Below, one piece after another: positions 36,192-45,757 of a stretch of 64,000 nt of DNA (its first letter is position 1; every line of letters begins with the position of its first letter). The stretch lies in contig NZ_JAILWB010000003.1 in assembly GCF_025699295.1 (NCBI RefSeq), positions 62,001 through 126,000 of the forward strand, in the 5' to 3' direction. The position numbers and the translations under genes are program-made. A model generated the notes under the pieces. That model saw only the letters and a program-made list of their open reading frames with translations. It searched no databases and had not been told where the DNA came from. Source of the DNA: Hydrogenophaga sp. (lineage in GTDB: Bacteria; Pseudomonadota; Gammaproteobacteria; Burkholderiales; Burkholderiaceae_C).

Positions 36192-36386
36192 CTACGGCTT
36201 CTTCATCGAGCAGGTGTTGAAGCCCAGCATGGCATACGGTGGGCACCAGCCTGCCAGGCCGGTGAGCAGGGGCACCACGCCGAGGTAGCCCCACAGGCCG
36301 ACGGTGCCGGTGGCGGCGGCGGCGATGAGGGCCAGGCCGATGGCGATGCGAAGGGTGCGGTCAATGCCGCCAACGTTGCGTGTCAT
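36192..36386 (-). CDS. Small YgaP-like inner-membrane protein (DUF2892)
   Basis: The 64-residue protein starts MTRNVGGIDRTLRIAIG and has two hydrophobic helices ending in GWCPPYAMLGFNTC, the pattern of DUF2892 proteins and the C-terminal membrane part of YgaP. The Cys pair near the end is conserved. It is often next to rhodanese or redox genes; here a Cys-cluster protein gene and an FMN reductase gene lie upstream on the same strand. Confidence 0.85.
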   Translation of the reverse strand: MTRNVGGIDRTLRIAIGLALIAAAATGTVGLWGYLGVVPLLTGLAGWCPPYAMLGFNTCSMKKP

Positions 36387-36461
36387 GGTGGGTCTCCGTT
36401 CGCGAGCGATCTTGCTCACCACCATTGGACGCCCGGCACGCGGGCGCCGGTTTGATCCAGA

Positions 36462-36719
36462 TCAGGTCGGCGCGGTGGCGTGTTCCAGCCGGGCCAGCCA
36501 CCGCAGGGCGTGGGCGCGATCGCCGCCGCACATGTCGGCATGGGGCTGGAGGCTGGCGCACACCGCCGGGCGCTCGGGCCGGCCGAAGAGCTGGCAGCGC
36601 AAGGCGGCGTCCAGGTGCGGGCAGGGCATGCCCGCCGGCTTGCCATGGGGCAGGCCGGGCAGGGGGCTGCTGATGGACGGCGCGGTGCAGCAGGCACCAC
36701 AGCCTGGACGGCATTCCAA
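36462..36719 (-). CDS. YkgJ-family cysteine cluster protein
   Basis: The 85-residue protein starts [20 protein letters not shown]. The C-x2-C-x2-CC cluster, CPHLDAAL and the later [13 protein letters not shown] are those of the YkgJ zinc/iron-chelate family, which probably binds a metal cluster; the role is unknown. The start is TTG 36719, ten bases after the FMN reductase stop, which suggests coupling. No in-frame ATG precedes the first Cys. Confidence 0.8.
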   Translation of the reverse strand: MECRPGCGACCTAPSISSPLPGLPHGKPAGMPCPHLDAALRCQLFGRPERPAVCASLQPHADMCGGDRAHALRWLARLEHATAPT

Positions 36720-36729
36720 GGGGTTGTCT

Positions 36730-37326
36730 CTATGGGTTCGTGAGCCTGCGGGCGGCCCACAGGGTTTGTTCGACCACGCCCCGCACGGCCTGGCGGGCGG
36801 GCTCGGCGATCAACTGGCCGTCGGCATCGAAGGCGTCGGCCGCGCGGGACAGCGCGAACTGCTTCGGTGTCAGCCAGCATTGCAGGTTCAGGAGCATCGG
36901 GGACAGATGGGAGAGGCTGCGCAGGCCGCCCAGGGCGCCGGGCGAGGCGCTGAGCAGGCCCACGACCTTGCCCTCGAAGGGCTTGAGGCCATCGCCCCAC
37001 GCCGGATCGGACCGGACGGGGCTGGAGACCCAGTCGATGGTGTTCTTGAGCAGGCCGGTGTAGCTGCCGTTGTACTCGGGCGAGCAGATCACCCAGGCCG
37101 GGTGGGCGTGGAAGAGTTCCTTGAGGCGGATGGCGGCATCGGGCGTGCCGCGCGCTTCCAGGTCGGCGTTGTACAGCGGCAGTTCGTAGTCGGCCAGTTC
37201 GATGTGCGTGACGGCGGCGCCCTGGGCGCGCGCCATGTCGGCGGCGACGCGCGCGAGCTTACGGTTGTGGGACTGGGTGCGTGTGCTGCCCGCGAAGATC
37301 AGCAGGGGAAGGGGGATGTTGCTCAT
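36730..37326 (-). CDS. NADPH-dependent FMN reductase (NADPH quinone/azo-reductase-like)
   Basis: The 198-residue flavodoxin-like protein binds FMN through [15 protein letters not shown] at the start and [21 protein letters not shown] (near residue 77). It reduces FMN, quinones or metals such as chromate in the cytosol with NAD(P)H. A start at 37335 (MEGM) is also in frame; ATG 37326 is chosen as the family alignment begins with [13 protein letters not shown]-like residues. Confidence 0.88.
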   Translation of the reverse strand: MSNIPLPLLIFAGSTRTQSHNRKLARVAADMARAQGAAVTHIELADYELPLYNADLEARGTPDAAIRLKELFHAHPAWVICSPEYNGSYTGLLKNTIDWVSSPVRSDPAWGDGLKPFEGKVVGLLSASPGALGGLRSLSHLSPMLLNLQCWLTPKQFALSRAADAFDADGQLIAEPARQAVRGVVEQTLWAARRLTNP

Positions 37327-37349
37327 GCCCTCCATTGTCGCGGCAGGCT

Positions 37350-37736
37350 TCAGAACGAGCTGTCGAAGAAGCCGGAATCCTCGAAGTCCGGGGGCGGTGC
37401 GGCCATCGGGGCGGGCGCAGGCGGAGCCGGCGGGCAGCGGGTGCTGGAGACACCCCAGGCCACCTGGTAGCGCTCGCGCAGCAGGTCGCGACCGAAGGTC
37501 ACCGTGGTGCGTGTGAAGTTGTAGCCCACGCCGACGTCGAACCCGACCCCCTTGGGGAAGAAGCTCACACCGGCCGCCAGCACGGGCTTGTCGCGTTTGT
37601 CCGAGGACAGGATCTTGAAGGTGACGCCGGTGTCGCCGCCGAAGTTGTGGCTGATGCCGAACATGAAGGCCGCGCCCGCGTGGGCGTTGAGGCAGGCCAG
37701 TGCGGTGGAACCGGCCACGAGCCAGGGTGTTTTCAT
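37350..37736 (-). CDS. Exported hypothetical protein
   Basis: The 128-residue product has a signal peptide ([20 protein letters not shown], cleavage after AHA). It then has Gly-rich beta strands ([31 protein letters not shown]) resembling half of a small barrel. The C-terminal 40 residues are Pro-rich and end in SGFFDSSF. No family is recognised. It is near a group of small redox/membrane genes on the same strand. Confidence 0.65.
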   Translation of the reverse strand: MKTPWLVAGSTALACLNAHAGAAFMFGISHNFGGDTGVTFKILSSDKRDKPVLAAGVSFFPKGVGFDVGVGYNFTRTTVTFGRDLLRERYQVAWGVSSTRCPPAPPAPAPMAAPPPDFEDSGFFDSSF

Positions 37737-37945
37737 GGGGAGTCCTTCCCGGGGAAACCGCCCGAAGGTTGGGCCGGTTCAGCTTAGGAAGGCAGGCATG
37801 CCGTGCCCATCCGCGCGGGGCGCGAGGCGCGGCGCGCCAGGGTGGCGGGCGGATGGCGCACGAGGCAGAAAACACGCATCGGTGGGACAATTGCGGGTTG
37901 CGCGGGGCCAGGCGGGCCCGCCGCACCCTTGAAGCGATCACCACC

Positions 37946-39922
37946 ATGTTGTACCCACAGGAATTCGATGTCATCGTCGTCGGCGGCGGGCACGCCGGCA
38001 CCGAAGCCGCGCTGGCCGCCGCGCGCATGGGCTGCGCCACGCTGCTGCTCACGCACAACATCGAGACCCTGGGCCAGATGAGCTGCAACCCGTCGATCGG
38101 CGGCATCGGCAAGGGCCACCTGGTGAAAGAGGTGGACGCACTCGGCGGCGCGATGGCGCTGGCCACCGACGAAGGCGGCATCCAGTTCCGCATCCTCAAC
38201 AGTTCCAAGGGCCCGGCCGTGCGCGCCACCCGCGCCCAGGCCGACCGCGTGCTCTACAAGGCCGCGGTCCGCCGCACGCTGGAAAACCAGCCGAACCTCT
38301 GGCTGTTCCAGCAGGCGGTGGACGATCTGATGATCGAAGGTGACCGTGTGGTGGGCGCTGTGACGCAAGTGGGCATTCGCTTTCGCGGTCGCACGGTGGT
38401 GCTGACCGCCGGCACCTTCCTGGACGGCAAGATCCACGTCGGCCTGAACAACTACGCCGCCGGCCGCGCGGGGGATCCGCCGGCGGTGTCGCTCTCGGCG
38501 CGCCTGAAGGAACTGAAACTGCCCCAGGGCCGCCTGAAGACCGGCACGCCGCCGCGCCTGGACGGCCGCAGCATCGACTATTCGAAGTGCACCGAGCAGC
38601 CCGGCGACGGCGTGCCCGGCGGCATGAACCCGGACAAGCCGGTGCCGGTGTTCAGCTTCTTGGGGCAAACGGCCATGCACCCGCGCCAGGTGCCGTGCTG
38701 GATCACCCACACCAATGAACGCACGCACGAGATCATCCGCTCCGGCTTCGACCGCAGCCCCATGTTCACCGGCAAGATCGAGGGCGTGGGCCCGCGCTAC
38801 TGCCCGAGCGTGGAGGACAAGATCAACCGCTTCGCCGACAAGGACAGCCACCAGATCTTCCTGGAGCCCGAGGGTCTGACGACGCACGAGGTCTACCCCA
38901 ACGGCATCTCGACCAGCCTGCCGTTCGACATCCAGTACCAGCTGGTGCGCAGCATGGCCGGGCTGGAGAACGCGCATATCCTGCGCCCGGGCTACGCCAT
39001 CGAGTACGACTACTTCGACCCGCGCTCGCTCAAGAGCAGCTTCGAGACGAAGCAGATCCAGGGCCTGTTCTTCGCGGGGCAGATCAACGGCACCACCGGC
39101 TACGAAGAGGCGGCGGCCCAGGGCCTGTTCGCCGGCATCAACGCCGCGCTGCAGTGCCGTGGCGAAGCAGCCTGGCTGCCGCGCCGCGACGAGGCCTACC
39201 TGGGCGTGCTGGTCGACGACCTCGTGACCCAGGGCGTGACCGAGCCCTACCGCATGTTCACCAGCCGCGCCGAGTTCAGGCTGCAGCTGCGCGAGGACAA
39301 CGCCGACATGCGCCTGACCGAGGCCGGCCGCCACCTGGGCCTGGTCGACGACGCGCGCTGGGACGCGTTCTGCCGCAAGCGCGACGCGGTGGCCCGCGAA
39401 ACCGAACGCCTGAAGGCGACCTGGGTGAACCCGCGCAACCTGCCGGCGCAAGAGGGCGAGCGCGTGCTGGGCAAGGCCATCGAGCACGAGCACAACCTGT
39501 TCGACCTGCTGCGCCGCCCGGGCGTGGCCTACGCGGATCTGGTCGGCATGGACGGCGGCAAGTACGCGGCGGCCGAGGTTTCACGTGAAACATTGGCCGA
39601 CCTGCTGGAGCCGGTGGTGGAGCAGCTGGAGATCGCGGCCAAGTACTCGGGCTACATCGACCGGCAGAAGAACGAAGTGGAGCGCGCCGCCCACTACGAG
39701 GGCCTGAAGTTGCCGGCCGACCTGGACTACCTGCAGGTTGCGGCGCTGTCTTTCGAGGCACGGCAGAAGCTGGCCCAGCACCGCCCCGAAACCCTGGGGC
39801 AGGCCTCGCGCATCTCGGGCATCACGCCCGCGAGCATTTCGCTGCTGCTGATCCATCTGAAGAAGGGTGGCTTCAAGGGCTTTGCCACGGTGCCGGCCGC
39901 TGCGGACGCCGCCGAGGCATGA
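37946..39922 (+). CDS. mnmG: tRNA uridine-5-carboxymethylaminomethyl(34) synthesis enzyme MnmG
   Basis: This 658-residue FAD protein works with MnmE to modify the wobble uridine of several tRNAs. FAD binding is at [19 protein letters not shown]. The family blocks [45 protein letters not shown] and the C-terminal [14 protein letters not shown] are all present. ATG 37946 is the family start. A parS-like site lies inside the gene at 39577-39592, encoding VSRET. The gene overlaps rsmG by 4 bases. Confidence 0.97.
   Translation: MLYPQEFDVIVVGGGHAGTEAALAAARMGCATLLLTHNIETLGQMSCNPSIGGIGKGHLVKEVDALGGAMALATDEGGIQFRILNSSKGPAVRATRAQADRVLYKAAVRRTLENQPNLWLFQQAVDDLMIEGDRVVGAVTQVGIRFRGRTVVLTAGTFLDGKIHVGLNNYAAGRAGDPPAVSLSARLKELKLPQGRLKTGTPPRLDGRSIDYSKCTEQPGDGVPGGMNPDKPVPVFSFLGQTAMHPRQVPCWITHTNERTHEIIRSGFDRSPMFTGKIEGVGPRYCPSVEDKINRFADKDSHQIFLEPEGLTTHEVYPNGISTSLPFDIQYQLVRSMAGLENAHILRPGYAIEYDYFDPRSLKSSFETKQIQGLFFAGQINGTTGYEEAAAQGLFAGINAALQCRGEAAWLPRRDEAYLGVLVDDLVTQGVTEPYRMFTSRAEFRLQLREDNADMRLTEAGRHLGLVDDARWDAFCRKRDAVARETERLKATWVNPRNLPAQEGERVLGKAIEHEHNLFDLLRRPGVAYADLVGMDGGKYAAAEVSRETLADLLEPVVEQLEIAAKYSGYIDRQKNEVERAAHYEGLKLPADLDYLQVAALSFEARQKLAQHRPETLGQASRISGITPASISLLLIHLKKGGFKGFATVPAAADAAEA
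39577..39592. other. parS-like site 1, inside mnmG
   Basis: GGTTTCACGTGAAACA differs from the parS consensus TGTTTCACGTGAAACA only at the first base. It is within the mnmG coding region, 3 kb from parB. Confidence 0.75.
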
Positions 39923-40593
39923 GCGACCTGCGCACCACGCTGCAGTCCGGGCTGCGGGCGCTGTCGCTGGACCTGGATGCGCGCCAGGCCAACCTGCTGC
40001 TCGACTACCTGGGCCTGCTCCAGAAGTGGAACAAGGTCTATAACCTGACGGCCGTGCGCCAGCCCGAAGAAATGATGACCCACCACCTGCTGGACAGCCT
40101 GGCGGCGGTTGGCCCGCTGCTGCGGCAGACGCAGGGGCGGCCTGTGCGCCTGCTCGATGTGGGCTCGGGGGGTGGCCTTCCCGGTGTGGTGGTGGCGATC
40201 GCCTGCCCGCAGATCGACGTGACCTGCGTGGACACGGTGGCCAAGAAGGCGGCCTTCATCCAGCAGGCGGCGGCGTCGCTGGTGCTGCCGAACCTGCATG
40301 GTCTGCACGCCCGGGTCGAAACCCTCAATGCCTTGTCGGGCCCGGGTTACGACCTGGTCTGCTCGCGCGCCTTTGCCTCGCTGGGGGACTTCACCACCTG
40401 GTCGGGCGCCGCGCTCAGTCCTGGTGGTATGTGGATGGCCATGAAAGGCAAGCACCCTGCCGACGAACTCGAGGCCCTGAAAGCGGCCGCACCTTCCGTG
40501 GATGTGTTTCACGTGGAACAACTCCAGGTGCCCGGGCTGGATGCCGAGCGCTGCATCGTCTGGATGCGGCCGGCACCCACCGCTGTTGCCTGA
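39919..40593 (+). CDS. rsmG: 16S rRNA (guanine(527)-N7)-methyltransferase RsmG
   Basis: The 224-residue SAM-dependent enzyme methylates G527 of 16S rRNA; loss confers low-level streptomycin resistance in many bacteria. Conserved blocks are [45 protein letters not shown] (SAM site) and [11 protein letters not shown]. It overlaps mnmG by ATGA. A parS-like site at 40505-40520 falls in its last part. Confidence 0.95.
   Translation: MSDLRTTLQSGLRALSLDLDARQANLLLDYLGLLQKWNKVYNLTAVRQPEEMMTHHLLDSLAAVGPLLRQTQGRPVRLLDVGSGGGLPGVVVAIACPQIDVTCVDTVAKKAAFIQQAAASLVLPNLHGLHARVETLNALSGPGYDLVCSRAFASLGDFTTWSGAALSPGGMWMAMKGKHPADELEALKAAAPSVDVFHVEQLQVPGLDAERCIVWMRPAPTAVA
40505..40520. other. parS-like site 2, inside rsmG
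   Basis: TGTTTCACGTGGAACA matches the parS consensus except for one base (G for A at position 12). Confidence 0.7.
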
Positions 40594-40682
40594 GCATCAC
40601 AGCCGGCGCCTCCTCGGCGCGATGAGGGCAGGGCGCTGAAACCCTTCACGTAAACTCGACCCTCCACTTCCGGGGATCCTCC

Positions 40683-41297
40683 ATGTTCGGCATCGCAGAT
40701 TACGGCGCTTTTGCGGCCGCCATCGTCGTCTTTTTGCTCATCCCGGGGCCGGGCAACCTGGCGCTGATCACCTCCACCGGCAAGGGCGGCCTGCGCGGCG
40801 GACTGGCCGCCACCATGGGCCTGATCGCGGGCGACCAGGTGCTGATGTGGCTGGCGGTGGCCGGTGTCGCGGCCCTGCTCGCGGCCTACCCCGCAGCCTT
40901 CAGCGCGGTGCAGTGGCTGGGCGCCGCCTACCTGGCCTGGCTGGGCTGGAAGATGCTGACCGCCCGACCCGGCGACGCACCGGTGCTCAACATCCGCCCG
41001 CGCCAGTACTTCCAGCAGGCGTTCACCATCACGCTGCTCAACCCAAAGGCCATCGTTTTCTACATGGCCTTCTTTCCGCTGTTCGTGGACCCGGCCCGCC
41101 ACCAGGGTCTGGTCACTTTCGGCGCCATGGCCGCCACCATCGCGGTGCTGACCTTCGCCTATGGGCTGGGCGTCACGCTGCTGACCCACTTCCTGGCCGA
41201 GCGCATGCGCGCCAACCCGGTCATCGGGCGCGCGCTGGAAAAGGTCGCGGGCGTGTTCCTCATCGGCTTCGGCATCAAGCTGGCCATCTCCAAATAA
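40683..41297 (+). CDS. LysE-family amino-acid exporter
   Basis: The 204-residue protein has about six transmembrane segments and the family pattern LIPGPGNLALITSTGKGGLRGGL with the second-helix AATMGLIAGDQVLMWLAV. LysE/RhtB proteins export amino acids from the cytosol; which one cannot be told. It sits between rsmG and parA, a conserved position in several Comamonadaceae (my recollection), but has no evident role in segregation. Confidence 0.9.
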   Translation: MFGIADYGAFAAAIVVFLLIPGPGNLALITSTGKGGLRGGLAATMGLIAGDQVLMWLAVAGVAALLAAYPAAFSAVQWLGAAYLAWLGWKMLTARPGDAPVLNIRPRQYFQQAFTITLLNPKAIVFYMAFFPLFVDPARHQGLVTFGAMAATIAVLTFAYGLGVTLLTHFLAERMRANPVIGRALEKVAGVFLIGFGIKLAISK

Positions 41298-41308
41298 GAA
41301 GCGGCACC

Positions 41309-42079
41309 ATGGCGAAAATTTTCTGCGTGGCCAACCAGAAGGGCGGCGTCGGCAAGACCACCACCACCGTCAACCTGGCCGCCGGCCTGGCCAAGGTGGG
41401 CCAGCGGGTGCTGATGGTGGACCTGGACCCGCAGGGCAACGCCACCATGGGCTCGGGCGTGGACAAGCGCCAGATGGCGCTGTCGATCTACGACGTGCTG
41501 CTCGAATCCGCCTCGGTGGCGGAGGCGGCGGTGTTTTCGGACAAGTGCGGCTACCACGTGCTGGGCGCCAACCGCGAACTGGCGGGCGCCGAGGTCGAGC
41601 TGGTCGAGGTGGAGCGGCGCGAGAAGCGCCTGAAGACCGCGCTGGCCGAGGTGGCCGACGACTACGACTTCGTGCTGATCGACTGCCCGCCGTCCCTGAG
41701 CATGCTCACCCTCAACGGCCTGTGCGCGGCGCATGGCGTGATCGTGCCCATGCAGTGCGAGTACTTTGCGCTTGAGGGCCTGACCGATCTGGTCAACACC
41801 ATCAAGCAGGTGCACGCCAATCTCAACCCCGACCTCGCCATCATTGGGCTGCTGCGCGTCATGTTCGACCCGCGCATCACCCTGCAGCAGCAGGTCAGCG
41901 ACCAGCTCAAGGCGCATTTCGCCGACAAGGTGTTCGACACCGTGATCCCGCGCAATGTGCGCCTGGCCGAAGCCCCCAGCTATGGCCTGCCCGGCGTGGT
42001 GTTCGACCCGGCGGCGCGCGGCAGCCAGGCCTTCGTGGCATTCGCGCAAGAGATGGTCGAGCGCATCCACAAACTCTGA
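41309..42079 (+). CDS. parA: Chromosome partitioning ATPase ParA
   Basis: The 256-residue deviant-Walker ATPase binds DNA nonspecifically as an ATP dimer and moves ParB-parS complexes. KGGVGKTTTT (11-20) is the P-loop with signature Lys11, and DLDPQGNATMGSG and FVLIDCPPSLSMLTLNGL are typical of chromosomal ParA/Soj. The short N-terminus (no HTH) is that of chromosomal rather than plasmid type Ia ParA. It is followed by a hydrolase gene and parB. Confidence 0.96.
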   Translation: MAKIFCVANQKGGVGKTTTTVNLAAGLAKVGQRVLMVDLDPQGNATMGSGVDKRQMALSIYDVLLESASVAEAAVFSDKCGYHVLGANRELAGAEVELVEVERREKRLKTALAEVADDYDFVLIDCPPSLSMLTLNGLCAAHGVIVPMQCEYFALEGLTDLVNTIKQVHANLNPDLAIIGLLRVMFDPRITLQQQVSDQLKAHFADKVFDTVIPRNVRLAEAPSYGLPGVVFDPAARGSQAFVAFAQEMVERIHKL

Positions 42080-42091
42080 ACCCGATCCGAC

Positions 42092-42107
42092 TGTTTCACG
42101 TGAAACC
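42092..42107. other. parS-like site 3, covering a start codon between parA and parB
   Basis: TGTTTCACGTGAAACC matches the parS consensus except for the last base. The GTG start of the next gene (42100-42102) is part of the site's centre. Confidence 0.8.
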
Positions 42108-42639
42108 ACACAACGTTCTCGTCCTTCCGGGCTGGCAGAGCAGCGGCCCGGACCACTGGCAGAGCCGTTGGGAAGCCACCCATGGCTACCGCCGCGTGGA
42201 CCAGCACGACTGGCTGCGCCCGAAGCGCGGCGACTGGATCGCCCGGCTCGAAGAGGTGCTGCTCGGCTGCGACGAGCCCGCCGTGCTGGTGGCGCACAGC
42301 CTGGGCTGCCTGCACGTGGCGGCCTGGGCCTCGCACTCGCAGAATACCGACCGGGTGAAGGCCGCGCTGCTGGTGGCCCCGGGCGATGCCGAGCGCGAGG
42401 AGATGCGCCCGGTGCTGCCGAGCTGGTCGCCCATTCCGCTGCAGCGCCTGCCCTTCCCGAGCGTGCTGGTAGGCAGCCGCAACGATCCGTATTGCAGCTT
42501 CGAGCGCGCGCAGGCGTTTGCCATGGCCTGGGGCGCACGCTTCGTCGACCTGGGTCAGGCGGGGCATATCAACGCCGAGTCCGGCCTGGGGGACTGGCCC
42601 GCCGGCCACGCAGTGCTCGCCGAACTCCTCAATCTCTGA
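42100..42639 (+). CDS. RBBP9/YdeN-like alpha/beta hydrolase
   Basis: The 179-residue serine hydrolase-like protein has HNVLVLPGWQSSGPDHWQSRWE at the start, the nucleophile elbow AHSLG (Ser in LVAHSLGCLHVA) and a C-terminal His (GQAGHINAESG), as in the RBBP9/YdeN family. The substrate is unknown. GTG 42100 is the only plausible start, and it lies within a parS site; no ribosome binding site of normal strength precedes it. Confidence 0.88.
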   Translation: MKPHNVLVLPGWQSSGPDHWQSRWEATHGYRRVDQHDWLRPKRGDWIARLEEVLLGCDEPAVLVAHSLGCLHVAAWASHSQNTDRVKAALLVAPGDAEREEMRPVLPSWSPIPLQRLPFPSVLVGSRNDPYCSFERAQAFAMAWGARFVDLGQAGHINAESGLGDWPAGHAVLAELLNL

Positions 42640-42661
42640 CTTTTCGAAAGCAAGACGATCC

Positions 42662-43585
42662 ATGGTCACCAAAAAACCCAAGGGCCTCGGCCGCGGACTC
42701 GAGGCCCTTCTGGGCCCCAAGGTGGTGGAGGGCGTTGTCGCCACCACGACCGAGCGCGACGGGCTGCCATCCACCCTGGCGCTGGACCAGCTGGTGGCCG
42801 GCATCTACCAGCCGCGCACCCGCATGGACGAAGGCGCCTTGTACGAGCTGGCCGAGAGCATCAAGGCCCAGGGCGTCATGCAGCCGATCCTGGTGCGGCA
42901 GCTCGCGGGCGGCCCGAACGCCGGCAAGTACGAAATCATTGCCGGCGAACGGCGCTTTCGCGCCTCGAAGCTGGCCGGTCTGGACAGCGTGCCGGTGCTG
43001 GTGCGCGACGTACCCGACGAGGCCGCGGCGGCGATGGCCCTGATCGAGAACATCCAGCGCGAAGACCTCAACCCGCTGGAAGAGGCCCACGGGCTGCAAA
43101 GGCTGGTGAAGGAGTTTGGACTCACTCACGAACAGGCGGCGCAGGCCGTGGGGCGTTCGCGCAGCGCCGCCAGCAACCTGCTGCGCCTGCTGCAACTGGC
43201 CGAACCGGTGCAGACCATGCTCATGGCCGGCGACCTCGACATGGGTCACGCGCGTGCCCTGCTCGCGCTGGACAAGGCCAGCCAGATCACGGCGGGCAAC
43301 CAGATCGCGGCGAAGAAGATGTCGGTGCGCGAGGCCGAGAGTCTGGTCAAGCGGCTGGGCGCCGAGTTCGCGTTGTCGCCGCAGAAGCTCAAGAAAGAGA
43401 AGTCGCGCGACATCCGCCGCGTCGAAGAGGAACTGGCCGACCTGCTGACCGCCGAGGTCGAGGTGCGCGTGAAGAAGCGCGTGAAGCGGCACGGCCGCTT
43501 CGAGGACATGGGCGAGGTCGCGATCCAGTTCGGCTCGCTGGACGCGCTCAATGGCCTGATCGACCGCCTGCGCGGCGGGCACTGA
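42662..43585 (+). CDS. parB: Chromosome partitioning CTPase ParB
   Basis: The 307-residue protein binds parS and spreads on DNA as a CTP-dependent clamp. The N-terminus KGLGRGLEALLGPK carries the ParA-stimulating arginine. GERRFRASKLAGL and ALIENIQREDLNPLEEA form the CTP pocket. The HTH is THEQAAQAVGRSRSAASNLLRLL, and the C-terminal dimer domain ends GLIDRLRGGH. Three parS-like sites lie within 3.1 kb upstream. Confidence 0.96.
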   Translation: MVTKKPKGLGRGLEALLGPKVVEGVVATTTERDGLPSTLALDQLVAGIYQPRTRMDEGALYELAESIKAQGVMQPILVRQLAGGPNAGKYEIIAGERRFRASKLAGLDSVPVLVRDVPDEAAAAMALIENIQREDLNPLEEAHGLQRLVKEFGLTHEQAAQAVGRSRSAASNLLRLLQLAEPVQTMLMAGDLDMGHARALLALDKASQITAGNQIAAKKMSVREAESLVKRLGAEFALSPQKLKKEKSRDIRRVEEELADLLTAEVEVRVKKRVKRHGRFEDMGEVAIQFGSLDALNGLIDRLRGGH

Positions 43586-43589
43586 GCGC

Positions 43590-43615
43590 AGGCAGCGGGG
43601 TGTTGCCCGCCGCCT
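43590..43615. terminator. GC-rich hairpin between convergent parB and yegP-like genes
   Basis: Arms 43590-43599 and 43606-43615 pair over ten positions with one mismatch and a 6-base loop. No T-run follows on either strand, so termination would not be classic rho-independent. Confidence 0.4.
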
Positions 43616-43629
43616 GAATGCGGCTCAGT

Positions 43630-43965
43630 TCAGGAGCCGCCGCCCTTGACCACCTGGCTGTGGCCGTTGCTGCGCACCGACTCGATGCCGGCGTCGCGGC
43701 TGGCCGCCGACTTGTACATCTGGCTGGTGCCGATGACCTGGTGGTTGGCCGCCTTGAGGTTGAAGTAGAAGCGCCCGTCCGTGGCGTCGCTGCGTTCGTA
43801 GCTCGCGGCGTTCGGGCTGTTCTTCTGTACCGAGGCGATGCCGTTCTCCGCCGAGGCCCGCGTCTCGTAGCCTTCGCTGCGCAGGATGACCTCGCCATTG
43901 GCGGCTTTCAGGACAAAGGAAAACTTGCCTTTTTCGTTCTGATGCAATTCGTACCAGCCGGACAT
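43630..43965 (-). CDS. YegP-family protein (two DUF1508 repeats)
   Basis: The 111-residue protein has two similar halves: GKFSFVLKAANGEVILRSEGYETRASAENGIASV (residues about 13-46) and GRFYFNLKAANHQVIGTSQMYKSAASRDAGIESV (64-97). Each is a DUF1508 unit with the F-x-L-K-A-A-N motif. The function is unknown. It ends 45 bases after the convergent parB stop. Runs are split here; the motif to check is FxLKAAN. Confidence 0.85.
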   Translation of the reverse strand: MSGWYELHQNEKGKFSFVLKAANGEVILRSEGYETRASAENGIASVQKNSPNAASYERSDATDGRFYFNLKAANHQVIGTSQMYKSAASRDAGIESVRSNGHSQVVKGGGS

Positions 43966-44078
43966 GTGACCTCCATGAAGGGGTGAGTGGACAGGACCTT
44001 CATCTTATGCACACCCGCGCGGCGCGAAAGCGGGTCTTCCCGTGGGCTCGACGCCCCAGGCGGCCACCCACCCGGTGG

Positions 44079-45503
44079 TCAGAGCGAGAAGATCTTGCCC
44101 GGGTTCAGGATGTTGTCCGGGTCGAGCGCGCGCTTGATGGTGCGCATCATGTCGACCGCGCCGGCACCGGCCTCGGTGAGCAGGAACTCCATCTTGTGCA
44201 GACCCACGCCGTGCTCGCCGGTGCAGGTGCCTTCCAGGCTGAGCGCGCGCGCCACCAGCTTGTGGTTCAGCTCCTCGGCCAGCGTGTGCTCCTCGGGCTT
44301 GTTGGGATCGATCAGGTAGCCGAAGTGGAAGTTGCCGTCGCCCACGTGGCCGACCAGGAAGTAGGGCAGCCCGGCGGCGTCCGCCTCGGCCACCGAGTCG
44401 AGCAGGCAGTCGGCCAGACGGCTGATGGGCACGCAGGTGTCGGTGCTGATCGCGCGGCATCCGGGCTTGCTCTGGATGGCGGCGAAGTACGCGTTGTGCC
44501 GCGCTGTCCACAGGCGCGTGCGCTCCTCGGGCGTGACGGCCCATTCGAAGGCATTGCCGCCGAACTCGCTGGCGATTTCCTGCACCGTCTCGGCCTGTTC
44601 CTTCACGCTCGCGGGCGAGCCATGGAACTCCATCAGCAGCATGTTTTCCTCGCGCAGGCCGAGCTTGCTGTGGGTGTTGACCATGCGCACGGTGTTGTGG
44701 TCGATCAGTTCGCAGCGCGCGATCGGCACGCCGAGCTGGATCACCTGGATGACGGTGCGCACCGCGGCCTCGATGCTCGGGAAGGAGCAGGTGGCGGCCG
44801 AGATGGCCTCGGGCAGCGGGTAGAGCTTGAGCGTCACTTCCGTGATCACGCCCAGCGTGCCTTCGCTGCCCACCATCAGGCGCGTGAGGTCGTAGCCGGC
44901 GCTGCTCTTCTTCGCGCGCGTGCCGGTGCGGATGACCTCGCCGCTGGCGGTGACGACCTCGAGCGCGAGCACGTTCTCGCGCATGGTGCCGTAGCGCACC
45001 GCGTTCGTGCCCGACGCGCGCGTGGCGCACATGCCGCCGATGGAGGCGTCGGCGCCCGGGTCGATCGGGAAGAACAGGCCCTCGCTCCTGACCGCCTCGT
45101 TGACGGCCTTGCGCGTCACGCCGGGCTGCACCGTCACCGTGAGGTCCTCGGCGTTGATCGAGAGCACGTTGTTCATGCGGCTCACGTCGATGCTGATGCC
45201 GCCCTGCACCGCGAGCAGGTGGCCTTCGAGCGAGGAGCCCACGCCGAACGGAATCACCGGCACGCGGAACTGTGCCGCCAGCTTCACGGCGTCGGCCACG
45301 TCCTGCGTGCTCTGTGCGAACACCACCGCCGCCGGTGGGGGCACCTGGTACACCGACTCGTCGCGCCCGTGCTGCTCGCGCACCACCATGGCGGTGGAGC
45401 ACTGCGCGCCGAAACGCGACTGCAGCGCGGCGAGAAACTCGGGCGCGATGGCGCGCTGGTGGACTTCGGGGGCCAGGTGGCTGAGGGTGGCGGGCGCGTT
45501 CAT
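44079..45503 (-). CDS. FAD-linked oxidase, D-lactate/glycolate dehydrogenase type
   Basis: The 474-residue protein has a PCMH-type FAD domain (VIPFGVGSSLEGHLLAVQGGISIDV, PGADASIGGMCATRASGTNAVRYG) and a GlcD/Dld C-terminal domain (GHVGDGNFHFG, GEHGVGLHKMEFL). It would oxidise D-lactate, glycolate or a related 2-hydroxy acid and pass electrons to the respiratory chain at the membrane. No glcE/glcF follow, so it is more like the single-subunit cytochrome-linked D-lactate dehydrogenase. Substrate is inferred only. Confidence 0.85.
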   Translation of the reverse strand: MNAPATLSHLAPEVHQRAIAPEFLAALQSRFGAQCSTAMVVREQHGRDESVYQVPPPAAVVFAQSTQDVADAVKLAAQFRVPVIPFGVGSSLEGHLLAVQGGISIDVSRMNNVLSINAEDLTVTVQPGVTRKAVNEAVRSEGLFFPIDPGADASIGGMCATRASGTNAVRYGTMRENVLALEVVTASGEVIRTGTRAKKSSAGYDLTRLMVGSEGTLGVITEVTLKLYPLPEAISAATCSFPSIEAAVRTVIQVIQLGVPIARCELIDHNTVRMVNTHSKLGLREENMLLMEFHGSPASVKEQAETVQEIASEFGGNAFEWAVTPEERTRLWTARHNAYFAAIQSKPGCRAISTDTCVPISRLADCLLDSVAEADAAGLPYFLVGHVGDGNFHFGYLIDPNKPEEHTLAEELNHKLVARALSLEGTCTGEHGVGLHKMEFLLTEAGAGAVDMMRTIKRALDPDNILNPGKIFSL

Positions 45504-45529
45504 GGGCTTGTCTCCGGTGTCGGCTGTGA

Positions 45530-45757
45530 TCAGCCGGCCAGTTTACGCCCAGAGTTCCGCAGCGCGGAGGTGCCGCGGTGCGCGTTCGGCACGTCGCTGC
45601 CACTGCTCTGGGAGGTGGCCGTGCCGGCCTGTCCTGTGACGCGCGCCGACGGCGTGCCGTGCACGGCCGCCACGCCGGCCAGTCCCAGGGTGCACGCGGC
45701 GATCAGTTGGACGCTGCGGGCTTCGAAATCGGCAAGTCGCTGGCGGGAACGTGGCAT
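45530..45757 (-). CDS. Small single-pass membrane or exported protein
   Basis: The 75-residue protein starts at ATG 45757 after AAGGAG (7 bases). A short basic segment (MPRSRQRLADFEARSV) precedes a hydrophobic stretch (IAACTLGLAGVAAVHG), followed by Thr/Ser/Gly-rich sequence. No family is recognised. It lies 26 bases upstream of the FAD-linked oxidase, same strand. Confidence 0.5.
   Translation of the reverse strand: MPRSRQRLADFEARSVQLIAACTLGLAGVAAVHGTPSARVTGQAGTATSQSSGSDVPNAHRGTSALRNSGRKLAG

Noticed and set aside
40594-40682. A fourth parS site near TTCACGTAAAC
   Set aside because: It shares only half of the palindrome (TTCACGT) and lacks the mirrored GAAAC arm.
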